A stretch of DNA of 64,000 nucleotides from DASYPQ01 sp041488095 (GTDB lineage Bacteria > Planctomycetota > UBA1135 > GCA-002686595). The stretch covers positions 62,001 through 126,000 of the forward strand of contig JBGPOP010000007.1 of the NCBI GenBank assembly GCA_041488095.1. Direction: 5' to 3'. Positions 26,487 through 35,557 of this stretch are shown here, piece by piece. Under the pieces are notes generated by a model. It was not told where the DNA came from and made no database searches. It saw nothing but the letters and a program-made list of their open reading frames with translations. The translations under genes and the position numbers were made by a program. Numbering within the stretch: the stretch's first letter is position 1; every line of letters begins with the position of its first letter.

Positions 26487-27652
26487 GGATCCAGGCCGCT
26501 TCTTCCCGCGAGCGGAAGTCTGAGGCTCGCCAGCGTGCCCTCGCCGAGCCAGGACTCGACCTCGAGCGCCCCGCCGAGTTCCCGCGCGCAGGCCTCGCTG
26601 CTCGCCGTTCCGATACCCGTCCCCCCTCCCCCGCTCCGGCCGAACCTGAGAAGTTCCCCGACGTCGGCCCGGGCCATCCCCCGGCCCTGGTCGCGCACGC
26701 AGACACGCAGCTCCTGGTCGCCACACAGCCGCACCTCGACATCCACGGGAGCGCCGTCAGGTGAGGCCTCGATCGCGTTGAGCAGGAGATTCCTGACGAC
26801 CCGGCACAGCGCGGCACGGTCGGCCTGGATCTCGAGGTCCTCGGGACAGCTCACTTCGACCGGAACGCGATCCGCTCGCACGGAGACGAGAGCCGCTGCG
26901 CGCGCCTCGCCACGCAGGAGCGCGCCGAGGTGCACGATCTCGCGCCGGGGAGCCGGCTCTGCCGCCGCCAGGGAGTGATCGCACAGATCGCGGGCGGCGT
27001 CGAGGGCCGTCTGCGCGCGCTTCAGGCCTTCGGAGACCGCCGGGTCGATCTCCCCCGCCGAGCGCTCCACCTCGAGGCCGGCCAGAGTCAACAGGTGCCG
27101 CATGTCGTGGGCCGCGCAGGCTGCCCTGCGGCCGAGGAGCGCCCAGCCTTCAACCTCATCGGCCTTCAGGAGACGGTTGCGCAACACGTCCAACGCAAAA
27201 AGACCCCGGACGAGTTGCTCGAGAACGCCCGGATGCACGGCTAGGGGCCGCGAGAGCGCGATGGCGACCAGGCCGCAACCATGTCCTGGACCCGGCTCGA
27301 TGTAGATCAAGAGCTCCCGCAAAGCCATCCCGGCGAAACGCGGTCGGCGCTCGATCGCAGGACTCCCGACCCGGACAAGCCGGCGCCGCGGCAAGGTCGA
27401 CACGAGCTTGAAATCGAAGGCGCGCGATACCCGCTCGACCCGTCGGATGACGAGTTCCATTCCGAGCCGAACCTCGATCCAGTCGCCGGCAGTCAGCCGC
27501 AGGAGCACCCATTCCGCATGGCAGGCCTTGGCCAAGCTGACCGGAAGTGCGGCGGGATCCTCCCCGGGCAAGCCCAGGACGTCCATGTCTCGAATGGCAC
27601 GCTCCAGCGCGGGAAGTAGATTCTCCTCGCTCTGCTCGAAGAGGCTCTTCAT
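26483..27652 (-). CDS. soluble sensor histidine kinase
   Basis: A 389-aa cytoplasmic kinase with no membrane segment. Residues 1-165 look like an input domain (FAGMALRELLIYIEPGPGHG). The H-box is ACAAHDMRHLLTLAG, with phosphoacceptor His near residue 185. The ATPase part has the N box RVVRNLLLNAIEASPDG, G1 VRDQGRGM and G2 GGGGTGIGTASSEACARELGG, ending LGEGTLASLRLPL. No response regulator is adjacent. It diverges from the secreted HEAT protein. Confidence 0.85.
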   Translation of the reverse strand: MKSLFEQSEENLLPALERAIRDMDVLGLPGEDPAALPVSLAKACHAEWVLLRLTAGDWIEVRLGMELVIRRVERVSRAFDFKLVSTLPRRRLVRVGSPAIERRPRFAGMALRELLIYIEPGPGHGCGLVAIALSRPLAVHPGVLEQLVRGLFALDVLRNRLLKADEVEGWALLGRRAACAAHDMRHLLTLAGLEVERSAGEIDPAVSEGLKRAQTALDAARDLCDHSLAAAEPAPRREIVHLGALLRGEARAAALVSVRADRVPVEVSCPEDLEIQADRAALCRVVRNLLLNAIEASPDGAPVDVEVRLCGDQELRVCVRDQGRGMARADVGELLRFGRSGGGGTGIGTASSEACARELGGALEVESWLGEGTLASLRLPLAGRSGLDP

Positions 27653-27940
27653 CGCCGCCAGTGTGTGACTATCCGCATGCGGTACAACCGGCTGGTGTCA
27701 TCCTCCTCCGCCTTCCGGGGTTACGCGCGCGGAACACGAGGCGGGCGGTCACGGCCGCAAGGAAAGAGGGTGCTGGGTCTGGAAACGCTGGGAAACGGCC
27801 TCTTATTGCAACCCGGCTTCGTTCGTATCTAGGATTGTATGGCTCTGGCATGTAGCTTGCGATTCAGCCATGTGCGCGCTCCAGAATCCGCTGCGGTGCG
27901 CCCCTTCTGCATCATTCAAACCTCCATTTCTCACCCACCC
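27653..27940. other. 288-base divergent intergenic region
   Basis: Separates the histidine kinase (-) from the HEAT-repeat gene (+). It holds the promoter at 27806-27835 and a leader of about 100 bases for the HEAT gene. Short reading frames here have no supporting features. I saw no structured RNA. Confidence 0.5.
27806..27835 (+). promoter_or_regulatory. probable promoter of the HEAT-repeat gene
   Basis: TTGCAA at 27806-27811 and TAGGAT at 27830-27835 with an 18-base spacer. The region is locally AT-richer. The predicted leader is about 100 bases. Confidence 0.5.
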
Positions 27941-30028
27941 ATGAAGAACAACCTCCTTCTCGGGGCCTTCGCCGCGGTCGGCAGCCTCTGTCTCCAAGGC
28001 ATCACTTTCGCGCATGGTGGCACCTACCGAGGACCGGGCGATACCGTCCCCGCCGGCGGCGGGGGTGGCGGTGGCGGCGGAGCGAGCCCGACAGGCCCAG
28101 GCGCCTCCGGCCCGAGCACGGGTGGCCCGGCCGGCCCGAGCACTCCCGCACCCGGCGGGCCGGGTGTTCCGACTGGCGGCGGCGGAGGAAGACCTGCCGG
28201 TCCTTCGACGGGCGACGGAAGTTCGGGAGCCGACCTCACCACCTGGGACTTCTGGTGGGGCTTCAACAAGGACCAGTACTTGAACCTCAAGGCCGCGATC
28301 TACAACGGCGTGATCACGGGTAGCGATGACTTCTTCATGGGCCAGGGCACGAAGGGTCAGGCCAAGAATCAGCTGAAGCCTTCCGAGGAGGCGATCCGCC
28401 AGAAGATCGTCCCTGCCCTCAAGGAAGCGCTTGAGAAGGAACGCAGCAACGACATCGTCACCGGCTGCCTGATCGGGCTGGCCAAGATTGGAGATGTCAA
28501 GAGCGAGAGCGGCGCCTCCGAGTTCGAGCCCCTCCTGTCCAAGTTCCTCTCCGACGGGAACCAGGAGATTGCCGAGACGGCTGCTGTCGCGCTGGGCATC
28601 CTGGCAAACGACGCGTCGATTAAGACGCTCTCCGACCTCGCTCTCGACACCCCGGCAGGACGCAAGCTCGTCGGCAACAAGGAAATCAATTTCCGCTCGC
28701 GCGCGTTCGCCACATACGGCCTGGGCCTGATCGGCTACCGCACGGCCAGCAACCAGGTTCGCCAGGACATCGCCGCGATCCTGATCGATATCCTGAACAA
28801 GCCCGAGAGCTCGACGCGCGACGTCAAGGTGGCCGCACTCGTCTCGCTGGGTCTCGTTCCGATCGACGTCGACAAGAGCGAGAGCCCCGACAGCAAGCAG
28901 AGCTTCTCGAGCTCGCGCCAGACCGAGATCAAGTTCATCGAGAAGTTCTTCAAGGAGGAGAACAACAACTACCTGATCCGAGCCCACGCCCCTGCGGCGC
29001 TGGCACGTCTGCTCAACGCGCCGCCTTATAAGGACGCCCCGCCGGATCTCAAGGAAGGCGTGGCCAAGATGCTGCTCGGAGCACTGGGAAAGCAGACCAA
29101 GGAACGCGACGAAGTCCGGCAGGGCTGCGTGCTCGCGCTGGGCCAGATCGGCGACACGGACAAAGACAAGACCGACGTCGAGATTCGCGAGACACTCAAG
29201 CGGATGGCCGAAGAGGGTGATCAGCAGTCACGGAATTTCTCGATGATCTCACTGGGTCAGATCGGGGGTCGCGCCGGCGCGGGCGAGGACAGCGACAAGG
29301 GGGTCAAGGAGTGCCGCGACGACCTGCTCACGTTCATGACCAAGGGCAAGAACGCCATCAAGCCCTGGGCCGGTCTCGGCATCGGCGTGATGGAACGCTC
29401 TATTCTCGACAACAGCCAAGGCGGGCTGACGCCGTCGAGCACGGCCAAAGACACTTTGCGCACGACCCTCAAGGAAGCCTCCAGCCCGAGCCACATGGGT
29501 GCCTACTCGATCGCCTGTGGCATCGCCAAGGACACCGAGGCCAAGGACCTCCTTCGCGAGAAGCTCAAGAACGCACCGGGCGACGAGGTCAAGGGAAACG
29601 TCGCCGTCGCACTCGGCCTGATCGACGCCCGAGAAGCGATCAAGGACATCGAGGAAATCGTCAAGGACTCCAAGTACAAACCCGACCTGCTCAAGCAGGC
29701 GGCGATCGGACTGGGTCTTCTCGGCGACAAGGACCTCGTGCCCGAAATGGTCAAGATGCTCGCCGAAGCCAAGGGCTATTCTTCGCAAGCGGCGATCGCC
29801 TCGGCCCTGGGATTCATTGGCGACTCGCGTTCGATCGACCCCCTGGTTGAGATGCTCAAGCGCAAGGACATCACCGATTCCGCCCGCGGCTTCGCCGCGG
29901 TGGCGCTGGGCATCGTGGCGGACAAGGAGACCCTGCCGTGGAACTCGAAGATCTCCACGAACATCAACTACAGGGCCAACACGACCACACTGACCGGCGA
30001 AGCCACGGGGATCCTGGACATCCTCTGA
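27941..30028 (+). CDS. secreted HEAT-repeat protein with Gly/Pro linker
   Basis: A 695-aa exported protein. The ATG at 27941 is chosen because NNLLLGAFAAVGSLCLQGIT is a clear signal sequence; the longer frame adds 34 residues without one. After the signal comes a linker of about 70 residues rich in Gly, Pro and Ser, with a nine-Gly run. A short aromatic stretch (WDFWWGFNKDQYLNL) follows, then many HEAT-like helical pairs to the end (VAALVSLGLVPID, AAIASALGFIGDSRSIDPLV). HEAT arrays bind proteins; the partner is unknown. The Lys-rich composition and lower GC set it apart from its neighbours. Confidence 0.88.
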   Translation: MKNNLLLGAFAAVGSLCLQGITFAHGGTYRGPGDTVPAGGGGGGGGGASPTGPGASGPSTGGPAGPSTPAPGGPGVPTGGGGGRPAGPSTGDGSSGADLTTWDFWWGFNKDQYLNLKAAIYNGVITGSDDFFMGQGTKGQAKNQLKPSEEAIRQKIVPALKEALEKERSNDIVTGCLIGLAKIGDVKSESGASEFEPLLSKFLSDGNQEIAETAAVALGILANDASIKTLSDLALDTPAGRKLVGNKEINFRSRAFATYGLGLIGYRTASNQVRQDIAAILIDILNKPESSTRDVKVAALVSLGLVPIDVDKSESPDSKQSFSSSRQTEIKFIEKFFKEENNNYLIRAHAPAALARLLNAPPYKDAPPDLKEGVAKMLLGALGKQTKERDEVRQGCVLALGQIGDTDKDKTDVEIRETLKRMAEEGDQQSRNFSMISLGQIGGRAGAGEDSDKGVKECRDDLLTFMTKGKNAIKPWAGLGIGVMERSILDNSQGGLTPSSTAKDTLRTTLKEASSPSHMGAYSIACGIAKDTEAKDLLREKLKNAPGDEVKGNVAVALGLIDAREAIKDIEEIVKDSKYKPDLLKQAAIGLGLLGDKDLVPEMVKMLAEAKGYSSQAAIASALGFIGDSRSIDPLVEMLKRKDITDSARGFAAVALGIVADKETLPWNSKISTNINYRANTTTLTGEATGILDIL

Positions 30029-30050
30029 TCCTGCCCGCGCTCTAGATTCT

Positions 30051-30086
30051 GGCGCCGGCCGATCCGCTCGTGGAGCGGGCGGCGCC
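30051..30086. terminator. stem-loop between convergent genes
   Basis: GGCGCCG (30051-30057) pairs with CGGCGCC (30080-30086), enclosing a perfect inner hairpin CCGCTC-GTG-GAGCGG (30064-30078). It sits between the ends of the HEAT gene (+) and the small membrane protein gene (-). Only ATTT follows on the + strand, so the U tract is poor; it could serve both directions. Confidence 0.5.
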
Positions 30087-30100
30087 ATTTCCGGCAGACC

Positions 30101-30601
30101 TCAGCGCGTGCGCGCCAGCGCGATCAGCGCGAGAAACAGGGCACCCAACACGCCCAGGGAGGTGGCGCGCGCTCGCCTCGCAGCCCTCTCCAGCTGCCCC
30201 TCACGCCGAGTCAGCTCCCTCACTTCGCGCTCAAGGGCGTTCGCCTCGCCTCTCCACCAACCCCCCTTCACGGGATCCGGGTCCCCCATCGCGACCGAGT
30301 GTGCCAGGCGGCCGGCGTACTCCTCGGCGAGCTCGGGGATCCGCAGCGCCGTCGAGAGCTGGCAGGCGCGGCGGAGCAGGATGGGGTCCTCGCGGGCGAC
30401 ACCCAGCCCGGTGTGCGCTTCGCGCAGCGCCCCGGGGAGGTCGCCGGCAGCGTAGAAGACTTCGACCCGTGCGCGAGATCGCGCCAGCGGGTCGGACTGC
30501 GCGTCCGCGGCTCTGAGGGCGTCGGGCCAACGTTGGCTCTGAGCCAGCGCGAGCATGGAGATCGCGAGCATCGCAGCCGGCGTCAGGGCGCGGAAAGCCA
30601 C
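30101..30601 (-). CDS. small helical-repeat protein with C-terminal membrane anchor
   Basis: About 166 aa. The GTG start at 30601 gives a signal-like N-terminus (LTPAAMLAISMLALAQS); an ATG at 30571 is an alternative. The middle has TPR-like helices (RVEVFYAAGDLPGALREAHT). The C-terminus is a charged coil followed by a transmembrane segment (SLGVLGALFLALIALARTR). This two-part layout resembles BatE-like proteins but is not diagnostic. It overlaps the end of the upstream gene by 19 bases. Confidence 0.6.
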   Translation of the reverse strand: MAFRALTPAAMLAISMLALAQSQRWPDALRAADAQSDPLARSRARVEVFYAAGDLPGALREAHTGLGVAREDPILLRRACQLSTALRIPELAEEYAGRLAHSVAMGDPDPVKGGWWRGEANALEREVRELTRREGQLERAARRARATSLGVLGALFLALIALARTR

Positions 30602-32181
30602 AGCGACCTCCCCCGCCGGATCGAATCCCGCTGCAACCTCTCGATCGGGTTTTCGTCGTCGGTGAGGAGCGGAGCGGATCCGGGTTCGAACCAGCGCCAT
30701 GCCCCCTCGATCGCCAGCGCGGAAAGGCGGGCATCGACGGCATCGTCATCGCTGTACCAACCCTTCCCTCCGGGCACAGGCGGATCCGCGCCCGCGCGCA
30801 CGAACAGCACGCAGTTGCGCGAGAAGGGCACGCGCAGGGCCAGCAAGCGCCGCCCGAACCCGTCGGCGGCCGTGCGCGCGACGGCCTCCACCACCGGATC
30901 GGAGAGGCCGAAGCCGCCGACGTTGATGCACAGCCAGCCGCCGGGCGCGAGGTGCTCGCGCACTTCGGCGAAGAACTCGCGCGAGCACAGGTGCGCCGGG
31001 ATCTCCATCTGGTTTGCGTAGGCGTCGAGGACGATTTCGTCGCAGGCTTCAGTGCGCAGGCGCAGCGCCGAACGCGCGTCCCAGCCCGAGAGCACGCGCC
31101 GAGCCGGGTCGCCTCTAGGGAGGTCGAACCAGCGTTCCCCCAGAGCGACGACCGCCGGATCGATCTCGGCGCCCGCGGCCTTGAGCTCCATGCCCCGAGG
31201 CAGCGCGCCTTCGAGAACGCGCCAGGTCGTCCCCGCGCCGAGACCCAGGACGAAGACGCGCCAAACGCCCGCGTGCTCCGACCACCAGGGAGGCAGCGCG
31301 AAGAGGTTGTAGTAATAGTCATCCGGCAGGAAGCCCGTGTTCTCCTGCCACACCGATTGGAAGGAATCGAAACCCTCGTTGACCTGGAGCCTGCGCATCC
31401 TTCGACCGCCGTCCTCTCCCTCGACGACGCGGAGGGTCTGATAGGCCGATTCAGCGGAGTCGAGCAGAGGCCATCCCGTGGAGGCGTCCGGCGCTCGCAG
31501 GCGAGAGCCTGCGACGGCGCCGAGGACCGGGAGGGCCAGAAGGAGAGGGGCGACGCCGAGAGTGCGCGACCCCCGCGAGAGCGCGAGGAATCCGATGCCG
31601 ACGAGCAGGGCCCCTGCGCCGACGTAGGTCCGGGTCAAACCCAGGCCGGGCAGCACGAGGTAGGTGGTGGCAAAAGTGCCCGCGATGCTGCCCAAGGTGG
31701 AGACGGCGAGCACCCGTCCTCCAGCGTCACCCGCCGAACGGGCCTGGGATCTCTGGAGGATCTCCGTGGCGAGTGGCGGGACGCACCCCAGGAGCAACGT
31801 CGCCGGGAGAAAGAGAGCCAGGGCGCAGGCGAGGCTCCCCCATTGGAGGAGATCGGCTGCCTCGTCGAGCGCCACCTCGGAGGGCCGGAACCAATTCGCG
31901 ACCGGACCCGCGGCTGCGGGCAACCAGGCCGTGGCGGCGGCCGCCAGGAGGAGACACCACCCCAACGAGCGCTCGGGTCGCGTTCCGCGCGACAGCCGAG
32001 CCCCGAGCAAGTAGCCCGTCGAGAGCGCCAGGAGCACGACCCCGATGACATTTGTCCAGACCGCGCTGCTCGTGCCGAACCAGGGCGCTACGAGCCGCAC
32101 GGCGGACAGCTCGAGGGTCATCGAGCACGCCCCCGCGAGCCCGGCCACGGCGAGGATCCAGGCCGAGCCGCGCGCGCTCAT
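30583..32181 (-). CDS. membrane-bound spermidine-synthase-like protein
   Basis: A 532-aa fusion. The N-terminal 220 or so residues contain about seven membrane segments (LLALSTGYLLGARLS, LACALALFLPATLLLG). The C-terminal half is a SAM-binding Rossmann domain of the spermidine synthase type: FVLGLGAGTTWRVLEG, GAEIDPAVVALGERWF, DEIVLDAYANQMEIP. This architecture is widespread in bacteria, usually with unknown substrate, and polyamine synthesis is not established. The ATG overlaps the stop of the upstream esterase-like gene. Confidence 0.82.
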   Translation of the reverse strand: MSARGSAWILAVAGLAGACSMTLELSAVRLVAPWFGTSSAVWTNVIGVVLLALSTGYLLGARLSRGTRPERSLGWCLLLAAAATAWLPAAAGPVANWFRPSEVALDEAADLLQWGSLACALALFLPATLLLGCVPPLATEILQRSQARSAGDAGGRVLAVSTLGSIAGTFATTYLVLPGLGLTRTYVGAGALLVGIGFLALSRGSRTLGVAPLLLALPVLGAVAGSRLRAPDASTGWPLLDSAESAYQTLRVVEGEDGGRRMRRLQVNEGFDSFQSVWQENTGFLPDDYYYNLFALPPWWSEHAGVWRVFVLGLGAGTTWRVLEGALPRGMELKAAGAEIDPAVVALGERWFDLPRGDPARRVLSGWDARSALRLRTEACDEIVLDAYANQMEIPAHLCSREFFAEVREHLAPGGWLCINVGGFGLSDPVVEAVARTAADGFGRRLLALRVPFSRNCVLFVRAGADPPVPGGKGWYSDDDAVDARLSALAIEGAWRWFEPGSAPLLTDDENPIERLQRDSIRRGRSLWLSAP

Positions 32182-33461
32182 TTCGGCTTGGGCTTGGCGG
32201 GCAGGTCGTACTTGTGCGTCGCCGTGTACAGCTTGCCCGGGTCGCTGCGTGTCTTGATGAAGAGGTCCAGGGTGGTCGGCAGGTTGCGCGGAATGACGTC
32301 CACGTGCTCGCTGCCGTTGCATACCACCTTCACGGGCTTGTCGAGGTCGACCAGGATGTCGTTGAAGTACAGGATCACGCTCCCTACCCCCTCTCCATCG
32401 ACGCTGATCGTGTTCGTCGCCCGATCGATCGCGGCCTTGATCAGGGCCGTGCCCTGGCCGTCCCAGGGCGGGATCTCCAGCCAGTAGGCCTTGTAGGGGT
32501 TCGGGGTCCCGGGGAGGAGCACGACCTGCGCCGGGTTCGGGATGCGCGGGTGGTCCTGGAGCCAGGCCCAGACATCCTGCTCGGTACCCTCGGGCTTGAG
32601 TGTGCAATTGTCGTAGCCGGCCTTGGTGCACTTCTCGGAGAAGGCCGTCGCGCCAGCTCCCGCTCCGGCGAAAAACGTCGGCAGGTTGCGGAAGTTCTCG
32701 CAGGGCAGGTCGCCCGGATCCCCTGAGCGTCCGATGACCCCGGCAAACCGGTCGGGGTTGCGAGCCGCCATCGCGAGTGCCGCGGCCACTCCCTCACCTC
32801 GCCCAGCCACGTACACACGGTCGAAGTCGGTGGCGTAGGTGCGGCTGACCTCGCGGAACACGGTGAGGAGGTGTGCCGCGCCTCCCCACTTGCCGGTGTT
32901 GCCGACCTCGCCCCACTGGGACACGGCTTCGGGCATCTGCACAGCCGCCAGGACGGCGTTCGCGCGAGCCTCCTGGGAGATCCACTTCTCGGTCAGGTGA
33001 TCGCTGGGCTTCTCGCCTTTCTGGGGGATGCACAGGATCAGCGGGTAAGCCTTCCTGGGGTCGTAGTTGGGCGGTGCCCAAAGCGCGTAGGTCACATCGA
33101 GCGCCTGCTCTCGGTCCTTGTCCTTGTACGCGACATCCTTGACCTTGCCCTTCGTGACGATCTTGCCGGAGTCGTAGGTGAACGACTGCCACATCGCCTT
33201 GCCGAGATCGGCCGTCAGAGCCAGGGGATCGCGATTCTTGAGCCGCTTGCGGATCTTCTCCAGCTCGGCGCCGACATCCGCGCGCGCCTTGTCGACGCCC
33301 TTGTCCTCGCGCTTGGCCACCGCGTAGCTCGCCAGGACCTTTCCGAGCGCTTCGTGGTCGCTGGGCTTCAGCGCGTCATCGACGAGAACCGTGCCCCAGG
33401 CCGCGAAGGGCGAGAGGGCCAGGAAGAGGAGACCCGTTCCGAGCAGATGGGTTCGTTTCAT
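32178..33461 (-). CDS. secreted esterase-fold protein lacking the nucleophile
   Basis: A 427-aa exported protein; the ATG at 33461 opens a good signal peptide (THLLGTGLLFLALSPFAAWG). The central region has the alpha/beta-hydrolase pattern of secreted PHB-depolymerase/feruloyl-esterase types: YPLILCIPQKGE, then FDRVYVAGRGEGVAAALAMA and FAGVIGRSGDPGD. The nucleophile elbow, normally GxSxG, is GRGEG, so the Ser is Gly. A binding or structural role is therefore likely. The C-terminal 110 residues are beta-rich. The stop overlaps the following gene's ATG. Confidence 0.72.
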   Translation of the reverse strand: MKRTHLLGTGLLFLALSPFAAWGTVLVDDALKPSDHEALGKVLASYAVAKREDKGVDKARADVGAELEKIRKRLKNRDPLALTADLGKAMWQSFTYDSGKIVTKGKVKDVAYKDKDREQALDVTYALWAPPNYDPRKAYPLILCIPQKGEKPSDHLTEKWISQEARANAVLAAVQMPEAVSQWGEVGNTGKWGGAAHLLTVFREVSRTYATDFDRVYVAGRGEGVAAALAMAARNPDRFAGVIGRSGDPGDLPCENFRNLPTFFAGAGAGATAFSEKCTKAGYDNCTLKPEGTEQDVWAWLQDHPRIPNPAQVVLLPGTPNPYKAYWLEIPPWDGQGTALIKAAIDRATNTISVDGEGVGSVILYFNDILVDLDKPVKVVCNGSEHVDVIPRNLPTTLDLFIKTRSDPGKLYTATHKYDLPAKPKPK

Positions 33462-33502
33462 GGTTCTTGTAGCGTGGGCTCTCCGCGGGGTTGCACCAGG
33501 GA

Positions 33503-34414
33503 TCACCCGTCGGCCCGGCTCGGGGGCCCGGCACCGCCGAGCAGCGCGAGCCCGTATCCACGCTGTGCCGGCGCGGCCGAGGGTTCTTCTTCCAGGAGAG
33601 CCCGGAACAGGGCTCGTGCGCGCGCGATTTCACCCCGCGAGAGGGCGCGCGTGGCGAGCGAGTAGCCTGCATCCTGCGAGCCCAAGGCCAGGGCCGCGCC
33701 AAGCTCGCGCAGGGCCGCTGCATCGGCCCCTGCCGCGATGCGCGCCTTCCCAAGCTCAGCGAGTAGCCCGGCGCGCTCGGCCGATTCCCGAGTGGCCGCG
33801 ACCTGGTGCTCGAGGACCTTGGCCGCCTCGCCGTGCTCGCCTCGCAAGCCCAGCACGCGCGCGAGCAGGCTCGCGGTACGCCCGTCAGGCGCGTACTCAT
33901 GGATCAGGCGCGCTTCGTCGAGAGCCCAGTCGAGATGGAGGCCCCGGGCGTCCTCCTCGGAGACTTCCTGGCCTCGCTCGAGACGCACCCGCAGGTTTTC
34001 AGCGGACGCCTGAGAGAGGGCTTCGTCCATCGCGCGCACCCGTGTCGGCCCCGGTCCGGCCACCTGGGCGGCGATCCAGCCTTCCCCGGGGAGGAACGCC
34101 ATCTCCCCTCCGGGCTCGCCGACGGGCCGGAAGGGTGTCCCTGAGAGGCGCGAGAGGTGCGCGCGCAGGACTCGCGCACGGAACACCTCGGCCCGATCGT
34201 GGCTCTTGCGCGCGGAGCGCTCGCGACGTGCCTCGAGGGCGTCGAGCTCACGCCAGATCCGTTGGAACGCGGTGGATCCCGGGGCGCTCTCCGCCAGTCG
34301 TGCGAGGTCGCCCCAGGTCTCCCTCCACGTCGCCGGGTTTGCAACGCCGGCAGGGTCCTGCACAGCGGGCAGGGCCGGGAATGCGCACAGCAGCAGGACG
34401 CCTAGGAGCTCCAC
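33503..34414 (-). CDS. secreted helical-repeat protein of unknown function
   Basis: A 303-aa protein. The GTG at 34414 overlaps the purM end by 13 bases and gives a signal-type N-terminus (VELLGVLLLCAFPALPAVQD). The rest is Arg/Ala-rich and helical. The C-terminal half shows TPR-like periodicity (TASLLARVLGLRGEHGEAAK, AELGKARIAAGADAAALREL). I recognise no enzyme motif. It lies in the same run as the esterase-like and membrane genes. Confidence 0.68.
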   Translation of the reverse strand: MELLGVLLLCAFPALPAVQDPAGVANPATWRETWGDLARLAESAPGSTAFQRIWRELDALEARRERSARKSHDRAEVFRARVLRAHLSRLSGTPFRPVGEPGGEMAFLPGEGWIAAQVAGPGPTRVRAMDEALSQASAENLRVRLERGQEVSEEDARGLHLDWALDEARLIHEYAPDGRTASLLARVLGLRGEHGEAAKVLEHQVAATRESAERAGLLAELGKARIAAGADAAALRELGAALALGSQDAGYSLATRALSRGEIARARALFRALLEEEPSAAPAQRGYGLALLGGAGPPSRADG

Positions 34415-35451
34415 CGCACCTCGCCTTCCGCCCCGCGCGCTGTCACGAGCGAACCGATACACAGCACCTCCTCGCCTTGTGCTCGCAGGTGCGCCTCGAC
34501 CTCCTTCAGGGCAGCGGGATCGACGAAGAGCACCATCCCGATGCCCATGTTGAACACCTGGTAGGCCTCGTCGGGTGCGACACCGCCGCGCTCGCACAGG
34601 AAGCGGAACAGCGCAGGCGGACTCCAGCTGGCGCGATCGATGAGCGCATCGCAGGCGCCGAGGACCCTGGGGACGTTGTCGACCAAGCCGCCGCCGGTGA
34701 TGTGCGCCATCGCCGCGATGCGGTTCTTCTCGAGGAGCGGCCAGAGGAGCTGCAGGTAGGAACGGTGCACGGCGAGCAGGGCCTCGCCGACGCTCTTGCC
34801 CTCCAGCTCCCGCGGCCGGTCGGAGAGCGACAGGTGCAGCTCGTCGAAGAGGATCTTGCGCGCCAGGGAATAGCCGTTGGTATGGAGCCCGGAGGAGCGC
34901 AGCCCGAGCAGCACCTGCCCCGGCCGGACGCGGCTCCCGTCGAGGATGCGGTCGCGCCCCACCGCCCCGACGATGAAGCCGGCCAGGTCGAAGTCTCCGG
35001 GTGTGTACAAGCCCGGCATCTCGGCTGTCTCCCCGCCGAGGAGGGCGAGCCCGTTGTCGCGGCAGGCCTCGGCGCAGCCGCGGATCAGCTCGCTGACCAT
35101 CCCCGGCTCCATGCGCCCGACGGCCACGTAGTCGAGGAAGAAGAGCGGCCGGGCGCCTTGGACGAGGATGTCGTCGATGCAGTGGTGGACGAGATCGCGC
35201 CCGATCGTGTCGTAGACGCCGGCGCGCTTGGCGACCTCGAGCTTCGTCCCGACACCGTCGGCGCTGGCGACGAGGATCGCGTCACCGCAACCCACGCGCG
35301 CGGGGTCGAACAGCCCGCCGAACAGACCGACGTCGCCTAGGACGCCGGGGGTGAAGCTCCGCCGGATCGCGTCCTTGGCGCGCTCGACCGCCTCGTACTT
35401 GCTCGCGATGTCGACTCCGGCCTCGCGGTAGCGTGCGGGGGCGGGGGTCAT
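34402..35451 (-). CDS. purM: phosphoribosylformylglycinamidine cyclo-ligase
   Basis: AIR synthetase, step five of purine synthesis. The 349 aa show YREAGVDIASKYEAVERAKD, ASADGVGTKLEVAKR, DDILVQGARPLFFLDYVA, GGETAEMPGLY, RSSGLHTNGYSLAR and HITGGGLVDNVPR, all family landmarks of the ATP and substrate sites. The length is normal. Confidence 0.97.
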   Translation of the reverse strand: MTPAPARYREAGVDIASKYEAVERAKDAIRRSFTPGVLGDVGLFGGLFDPARVGCGDAILVASADGVGTKLEVAKRAGVYDTIGRDLVHHCIDDILVQGARPLFFLDYVAVGRMEPGMVSELIRGCAEACRDNGLALLGGETAEMPGLYTPGDFDLAGFIVGAVGRDRILDGSRVRPGQVLLGLRSSGLHTNGYSLARKILFDELHLSLSDRPRELEGKSVGEALLAVHRSYLQLLWPLLEKNRIAAMAHITGGGLVDNVPRVLGACDALIDRASWSPPALFRFLCERGGVAPDEAYQVFNMGIGMVLFVDPAALKEVEAHLRAQGEEVLCIGSLVTARGAEGEVRWSS

Positions 35452-35557
35452 GATCGTCCTGCTTTCGCGGGGTCGGGCACGGGCCAGGGGCGGCGCATGG
35501 CGCCGACGCGCGGCAGGATAACCCCTTCCGCAGCGCCCTTCACCCGCGCGGGCGGAA

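Noticed and set aside
27669..27851. Short minus-strand frame between the kinase and HEAT genes
   Set aside because: No ribosome site or recognisable protein, and it overlaps the probable promoter of the HEAT gene.
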